Shown here: positions 4,942 through 8,758 of the stretch, piece by piece
Layout of the letters: every line of letters starts with the position of its first letter
Numbering within the stretch: the first letter of the stretch is position 1
Source of the DNA: Candidatus Nomurabacteria bacterium CG_4_9_14_0_2_um_filter_32_10
Lineage (GTDB): Bacteria > Patescibacteriota > Minisyncoccia > Phycocordibacterales > UBA9973
Length of the DNA stretch: 8,758 nt
Assembly (NCBI GenBank): GCA_002788475.1
Contig: PFRK01000013.1
Coordinates: 1 to 8,758, forward strand
Direction: 5' to 3'
The notes under the pieces: model-generated
What the model was told of the DNA's origin: nothing
Seen by the model: only the letters and a program-made list of their open reading frames with translations
Databases searched by the model: none
Translations under genes and position numbers: made by a program

Positions 4942-6686
4942 AAAATTTTTATACTCAAATACTTAATTTTTTGCCGTCAAAAAATGAAATAAAAAAAGCT
5001 ATCTCTCATTTTTCAAAAAGAGAGTATTTTATTTTCTTTAGTTTTGTAATTATACTTTGTATAAGTACATTAATAATACTTGAAAACATTAATAAATCTT
5101 TCATGGTAGATGTAGCCATACAAGGAGGATCTATAACCGAAGGTATCGTTGGTACTCCTCGTTTTATAAATCCTGTACTTGCAAATTCTCTAGCTGATCA
5201 AGATTTAGTATCACTTATTTACTCCGGATTAATGAGAAAAAATTCTGATGGTACCCTAACACCAGATTTAGCTGAAAAGTATGAAGTATCAAAAGATGCT
5301 TTAACATATACTTTTACCTTAAAAGATAAAATCTATTTCCATGATGAAAAACCTATTACCACAGACGACATAATATTCACTATAAATAAAATTAAAGACC
5401 CGATTATAAAAAGTCCCAAAAAAGGAAATTGGGATGGCATTAGTTTAGAAAAAATAGACGAAAAAACAATCAAATTTACACTAAAACAGCCCCTTGCATC
5501 ATTTTTGATAAACTCGACAATCGGTATAATGCCAGCTTACATATGGAATGGTTCACCTATAGAACTCAATGATGCGAATACAAATCCAATTGGCTCTGGA
5601 CCTTATAAAATTTCAAGCGTCAGTAAACAATCATCTGGAATAATAGATTCATATGATTTAATATCATTCAAAAAATTTATCCTCGGTGAACCATATATAA
5701 AAAAGATAACATTACATTTTTATTTAAATGAAAATGAACAAATTTCAGCCCTTGAAAATGGAGAAGTAGATCAAATAAGCTCTATATCACCTTCAGAAAC
5801 ACAAATATTGAAAGAAAAAAATTATCGAATAGAATCCCTAACTCTTCCTAGAGTATTTGGACTCTTTTTTAATCAAAATCAAAATCAAATTTTCACCGAT
5901 AAAAATATAATAACAGCTATAGATCTTGCAATCAATAAAGACAATATTGTTAATCGTGTACTCTCAGGATACGGAGTTGTTATCAATGATCCAATACCAC
6001 CTAATATGATAAACTATCAAAAATTAAATAGAGATAATGATATCTTATATGAAGAAAAACTTAAAAAAGCACAAGATATTTTAAGTAAGTACGGCTGGAA
6101 AAAAGGTGAAGATGGGTTTTTACAAAAAACAATAACTGAGAAAAAAAATAAAAAAACTATATATTTGGAATTTTCTATTTCTACAGGTAATGCTCCAGAA
6201 CTTGCAAATTCTGCTTTATTAATAAAACAAGATTTGGAAAATATAGGAATGAAAATTAATGTGAAAACTTTCGAGATTGGTAATTTAAACCAAGGAGTTA
6301 TTCGCCCACGCAAATATGATGCTTTACTTTTTGGACAAATTATAAATAATGAATCTGATTTATTCGCTTTTTGGCACTCATCACAAAGAAAAGATCCCGG
6401 ACTTAATGTCGCAATGTATACTAATGTAAAAGTGGACAAAATATTAGAAGATGCATCCATTACCATTGATGAAAAATCAAGAATCAAAAAATATGTCCAA
6501 TTCGAAGATGAAATAAAAAAAGATAAGCCAGCAATCTTTTTATATAGTCCTGATTTCATTTATATCGTATCAAAAGATATTCAAGGATTTTCTATAGATC
6601 ATATAATCACACCAGGAGATAGATTTTTAAACTCGTATTTGTGGTATATTAAAACAGACAGTATTTGGAAAATATTCTCTAAGTAA
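4938..6686 (+). CDS. Membrane-anchored family 5 solute-binding protein (peptide/oligopeptide type)
   Basis: A 582-residue extracytoplasmic protein of the SBP_bac_5 (OppA/DppA-like) family, which bind peptides, nickel or sugars for ABC importers. A basic cytoplasmic segment (1-29) is followed by one transmembrane helix (about 30-48) and no lipobox cysteine, so it is anchored by an uncleaved helix rather than as a lipoprotein. Family landmarks in order: ITEGIVGTPRFINPVLA (66-82), LAEKYEVSKDALTYTFTLKD (111-130), FHDEKPITTDDIIFTINKIKDP (134-155), NPIGSGPYKI (216-225), SDLFAFWHSS (about 472-481), and the closing KPAIFLYSP...I.GF segment. No permease or ATPase gene adjoins it. The start is chosen because translation from it gives the anchor with a positive-inside flank; the ATG lies within the right edge of the repeat-like region, without a Shine-Dalgarno. 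It sits 136 bp after secG and 67 bp before RNase J. Ligand unknown. Confidence 0.88.
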   Translation: MKNFYTQILNFLPSKNEIKKAISHFSKREYFIFFSFVIILCISTLIILENINKSFMVDVAIQGGSITEGIVGTPRFINPVLANSLADQDLVSLIYSGLMRKNSDGTLTPDLAEKYEVSKDALTYTFTLKDKIYFHDEKPITTDDIIFTINKIKDPIIKSPKKGNWDGISLEKIDEKTIKFTLKQPLASFLINSTIGIMPAYIWNGSPIELNDANTNPIGSGPYKISSVSKQSSGIIDSYDLISFKKFILGEPYIKKITLHFYLNENEQISALENGEVDQISSISPSETQILKEKNYRIESLTLPRVFGLFFNQNQNQIFTDKNIITAIDLAINKDNIVNRVLSGYGVVINDPIPPNMINYQKLNRDNDILYEEKLKKAQDILSKYGWKKGEDGFLQKTITEKKNKKTIYLEFSISTGNAPELANSALLIKQDLENIGMKINVKTFEIGNLNQGVIRPRKYDALLFGQIINNESDLFAFWHSSQRKDPGLNVAMYTNVKVDKILEDASITIDEKSRIKKYVQFEDEIKKDKPAIFLYSPDFIYIVSKDIQGFSIDHIITPGDRFLNSYLWYIKTDSIWKIFSK

Positions 6687-6707
6687 CTATTATCAACAAA
6701 AAAAATA

Positions 6708-6743
6708 CCTGCCCGCAATGCTTCGCATAACGATGCAGGCGGG
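6708..6743 (+). repeat. GC-rich REP-like palindrome just upstream of RNase J
   Basis: A 36-bp element with 23 G or C, in otherwise very AT-rich DNA. CCTGCCCGCA (6708-6717) pairs with TGCAGGCGGG (6734-6743) through ten positions with one mismatch and one G-U pair. An inner ATGC-TTC-GCAT hairpin (6718-6728) is followed by a 5-nt bulge. This stem-within-stem form is typical of dispersed bacterial palindromic repeats, and I recall similar GCCCGCAATGC...GCAGGCGGG elements in Parcubacteria. No second copy occurs in this window. It ends 10 bp before the chosen RNase J start and is open in that frame, encoding MLRITMQAGI. Confidence 0.6.
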
Positions 6744-6753
6744 AATAAAAACA

Positions 6754-8691
6754 ATGAAAAAAAATAGATTACCTTTTAGTGCTATCAGCATTGATGAAAA
6801 AAAACAAGAGACTATACATCTGGATTCTAAAAATATATCTCCTGATATCGGACGTCAAAATACTAAACGTCCAATATCTAAAAAACATACAAAAAGTTCT
6901 ACTTATCAATATTCCAAAAAAAATTATGGGCAATCTAGAGGTAATAACCGTCCATTTCCCAATAAAAATAGATATAAAAATATAAACGAAAATAAAATTT
7001 CTCCCCCCGAAGAAGGAGTCATTCGTATTATTCCACTCGGTGGAGTAGAAGAGATAGGAAAAAATATGACAGCAATAGAAATAGGAAATGACATCATCAT
7101 AATTGATGCTGGTATGCATTTTTCTAATGAAGATACACCAGGAGTTGACTATGTTATTCCAAATACAACTTATCTTGAGAAACATAAAGAAAAAATACGA
7201 GCACTCATCATAACACACGGACATTTAGACCATATTGGAGGTGTTCCTCTTGTACTTTCGCGTATAGGTAATCCCCCAGTATATTCAAGAAACCTTTCAA
7301 TTTTGATGATGAGAAAACGCCAAGCAGAGTTTCCTCAATTACCAACTATGAAAGAAAATATTGTGAAAAAAGATTCAGTTATAACTTGTGGAAAAATAAA
7401 AGTTAAATTCTTCGGAGTTACTCATACTATTCCAGACTCGATGGGTATTATTATAGAAACCAAAAATGGATGGATCGTCACTCCGGGAGATTATAAACTC
7501 GACCAAATAGATGGAATCGTATCAAAAGAAGAAGAAAAAGAATACTCTATCTTTGACCGTGCAAAAGTTTTACTCTTAATGACCGATTCTACTAATATTG
7601 AGAACGAAGGATTTTCTCTACCAGAAATAAAAGTACATCAGGGACTTGAAAATTTAATAAAAAAAATACAAGGGAGAATAATCATCGCAGCCTTTGCTTC
7701 ACACATAACACGGTTAGCTCATATAGTAAAAGCCGCCGAAGCTTTGGGTAAAAAAATAGCAATTGATGGGCGTTCAATGAAAACAAACATAGAAGTCGCC
7801 ATAGAAGCCAAACTCTTTACTCCTAAAAAAGGTACCATCATACCTATAGAAGAAGCAAATAATTATCCACCAAATAAAATGGTCATTCTAATGACTGGGG
7901 CTCAGGGTGAAGAATTTGCTGCTCTTAATCGTGCAGCTAATAAATCTAATGCAAAATTTTCCCTTAATAAAGGAGATACAATAATACTTTCCGCTTCTAT
8001 AATTCCGGGCAACGAACTCCAGGTCCAAAAAATGAAAGATAGTTTAACGAGACAAGGTGTCAAAATAATAAGTTATCGTACTCCAGGTGAAGATTTTGTT
8101 CATGCGACAGGACACGGCAATCAAGAGGATATAAAATGGCTTCACAGAAAAACTCATCCTAAATTTTTTATACCAATCCACGGCTGGCATTCAATGCTTG
8201 TAAGACATAAAGAACTTGCAATGGAACTCGGAATGAGCGAAGAAAATATAGTCGTCCCAGACAATGGTTCAATTATTGAAATATCTGCTAATGGAGAAAA
8301 AATAATAATGCGAAAAGAAAAAGCCCCATCTGGATTAATGATGGTAGATGGTATTTCTATCGGTGATACACAAGATGTAGTTATAAGAGATCGAGTAATG
8401 CTTGCTAAAGATGGAATGTTTGTAATAATAGCTCTTGTTGATCAAAAAACTGGAAAATTAAAAAAATCTCCCGACCTAATATCACGAGGATTTGTATACT
8501 TAAAAGAAAATCAGGAACTTCTAAGACAGGTGCGTTTAATGATAAAAAAAGGAATAGAAGATACTGCAGTAAAAACAAATCCTGTTGACCTTGATTATAT
8601 AAAATCTAATCTAGGAGAAACAATTTCAAAATTTTTGTATCAAAAAACTGCAAAAAGACCTCTAGTTATTCCCGTAGTATTAAGTATTTAA
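6754..8691 (+). CDS. rnj: Ribonuclease J (metallo-beta-lactamase / beta-CASP), with basic N-terminal extension
   Basis: A 645-residue RNase J, a zinc-dependent 5' exonuclease and endonuclease for mRNA decay and rRNA maturation. The catalytic core starts near residue 89 (VIRIIPLGGVEEIGKN). Metal-binding motifs are intact: THGHLDHIGG (154-163), H224 in THTIPDS, D247 in TPGDYKLD. The beta-CASP region shows MTDSTN (276-281), FASHITR (314-320), TGAQGEE (381-387), SASIIPGNE (413-421), HATGHGNQED (450-459) and PIHGWHS (474-480). The C-terminal domain has SRGFVYLKENQELL (577-590). Residues 1-86 are a disordered-looking K/N/S/R-rich tail, making the protein about 90 residues longer than typical RNase J. 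An in-frame ATG at 6718 would add 12 residues but lies in the palindrome, so 6754 (MKKNRLPF) is preferred. The only Shine-Dalgarno-like bases are GGCGGG from that palindrome. Confidence 0.93.
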   Translation: MKKNRLPFSAISIDEKKQETIHLDSKNISPDIGRQNTKRPISKKHTKSSTYQYSKKNYGQSRGNNRPFPNKNRYKNINENKISPPEEGVIRIIPLGGVEEIGKNMTAIEIGNDIIIIDAGMHFSNEDTPGVDYVIPNTTYLEKHKEKIRALIITHGHLDHIGGVPLVLSRIGNPPVYSRNLSILMMRKRQAEFPQLPTMKENIVKKDSVITCGKIKVKFFGVTHTIPDSMGIIIETKNGWIVTPGDYKLDQIDGIVSKEEEKEYSIFDRAKVLLLMTDSTNIENEGFSLPEIKVHQGLENLIKKIQGRIIIAAFASHITRLAHIVKAAEALGKKIAIDGRSMKTNIEVAIEAKLFTPKKGTIIPIEEANNYPPNKMVILMTGAQGEEFAALNRAANKSNAKFSLNKGDTIILSASIIPGNELQVQKMKDSLTRQGVKIISYRTPGEDFVHATGHGNQEDIKWLHRKTHPKFFIPIHGWHSMLVRHKELAMELGMSEENIVVPDNGSIIEISANGEKIIMRKEKAPSGLMMVDGISIGDTQDVVIRDRVMLAKDGMFVIIALVDQKTGKLKKSPDLISRGFVYLKENQELLRQVRLMIKKGIEDTAVKTNPVDLDYIKSNLGETISKFLYQKTAKRPLVIPVVLSI

Positions 8692-8694
8692 AAA

Positions 8695-8758
8695 ATGTTG
8701 AAACAAAACAAACAATCACTTAGAGCATTATCTATTTTACTTGGAGTTACATTTGGAG
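8695..8758 (+). CDS. Start of an unidentified, probably membrane, protein (cut by window end)
   Basis: ATG at 8695 opens a frame that stays open to the window edge, giving 21 residues (MLKQNKQSLRA, then SILLGVTFG). A short basic segment leads into a hydrophobic stretch, as in the first helix of a transporter or other membrane protein. It begins 3 bp after the RNase J stop, so it is probably translated from the same mRNA. Too little is visible to name a family. No Shine-Dalgarno precedes it. Confidence 0.55.
   Translation, partial: MLKQNKQSLRALSILLGVTFG

Noticed and set aside
6017..6559. 180-codon open frame on the minus strand
   Set aside because: It lies wholly inside the well-supported solute-binding gene, has no recognisable domain, and its Ser/Phe/Ile-rich product is what antisense of Lys/Asp/Asn-rich coding gives.
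6718..6753. Upstream in-frame ATG giving RNase J 12 extra residues
   Set aside because: This start lies inside the palindromic repeat, and MLRITMQAGI is simply the repeat read as protein; MKKNRLPF at 6754 is a better start.
6769..7224. 151-codon open frame on the minus strand
   Set aside because: It is antisense to RNase J, with a Phe/Ile/Tyr-rich product reflecting the complement of the Lys/Asn-rich tail; no family features.
1..8758. CRISPR arrays, tRNA or rRNA genes, insertion sequences, defence or toxin-antitoxin genes
   Set aside because: I found no regularly spaced repeats, cloverleaf-like stretches, transposase motifs or small paired ORFs on either strand.

Overview
The window is AT-rich bacterial DNA with densely packed genes on the standard genetic code. 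Stops are TAA or TAG, and no reading frame needs TGA as a sense codon. Several features suggest a small-genome Patescibacteria (CPR) organism, most like the Parcubacteria lineages. These are a secreted protein made of PKD modules plus a C-terminal peptidoglycan-binding domain, a bacterial deoxyhypusine-synthase-like protein, an RNase J with a long basic N-terminal tail, a membrane-anchored family 5 solute-binding protein without adjacent permeases, and an almost complete lack of Shine-Dalgarno sequences. This assignment is inference from gene content; there is no rRNA or other phylogenetic marker.

The left block (90-3836) reads leftward. In transcription order it holds a deoxyhypusine-synthase-like enzyme, a small exported M15-type zinc peptidase (probable peptidoglycan hydrolase), and a 654-residue secreted multidomain protein. 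The last has a signal peptide, a dockerin-like calcium-loop pair, two copies of a PKD plus Ser-Thr-rich-type module, and a peptidoglycan-binding domain. The last two genes form a plausible cell-envelope pair. A 177-bp, extremely AT-rich gap (2055-2231) separates them and contains a perfect DnaA-box-like 9-mer.

The right block (3877-8758) reads rightward: a histidine-phosphatase (RHG) enzyme, SecG of the Sec translocon, a membrane-anchored SBP_bac_5 protein, RNase J, and the first 21 codons of a probable membrane protein cut by the window end.

The two blocks diverge from a 40-bp intergenic region that carries two facing extended -10 promoters. Each lies exactly 7 bp from its ATG, which predicts leaderless mRNAs. 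A third promoter of the same type precedes secG. The genes for the solute-binding protein and RNase J instead start right after palindromic, repeat-like DNA: a degenerate structured 130-bp region at 4813-4941 and a compact GC-rich hairpin at 6708-6743. No tRNA, rRNA, CRISPR array, insertion sequence or integrase was seen. I did not find a complete new multi-gene system. The best leads are the divergent leaderless promoters, the altered amine-binding pocket of the deoxyhypusine-synthase homologue, and the repeat elements at gene starts.
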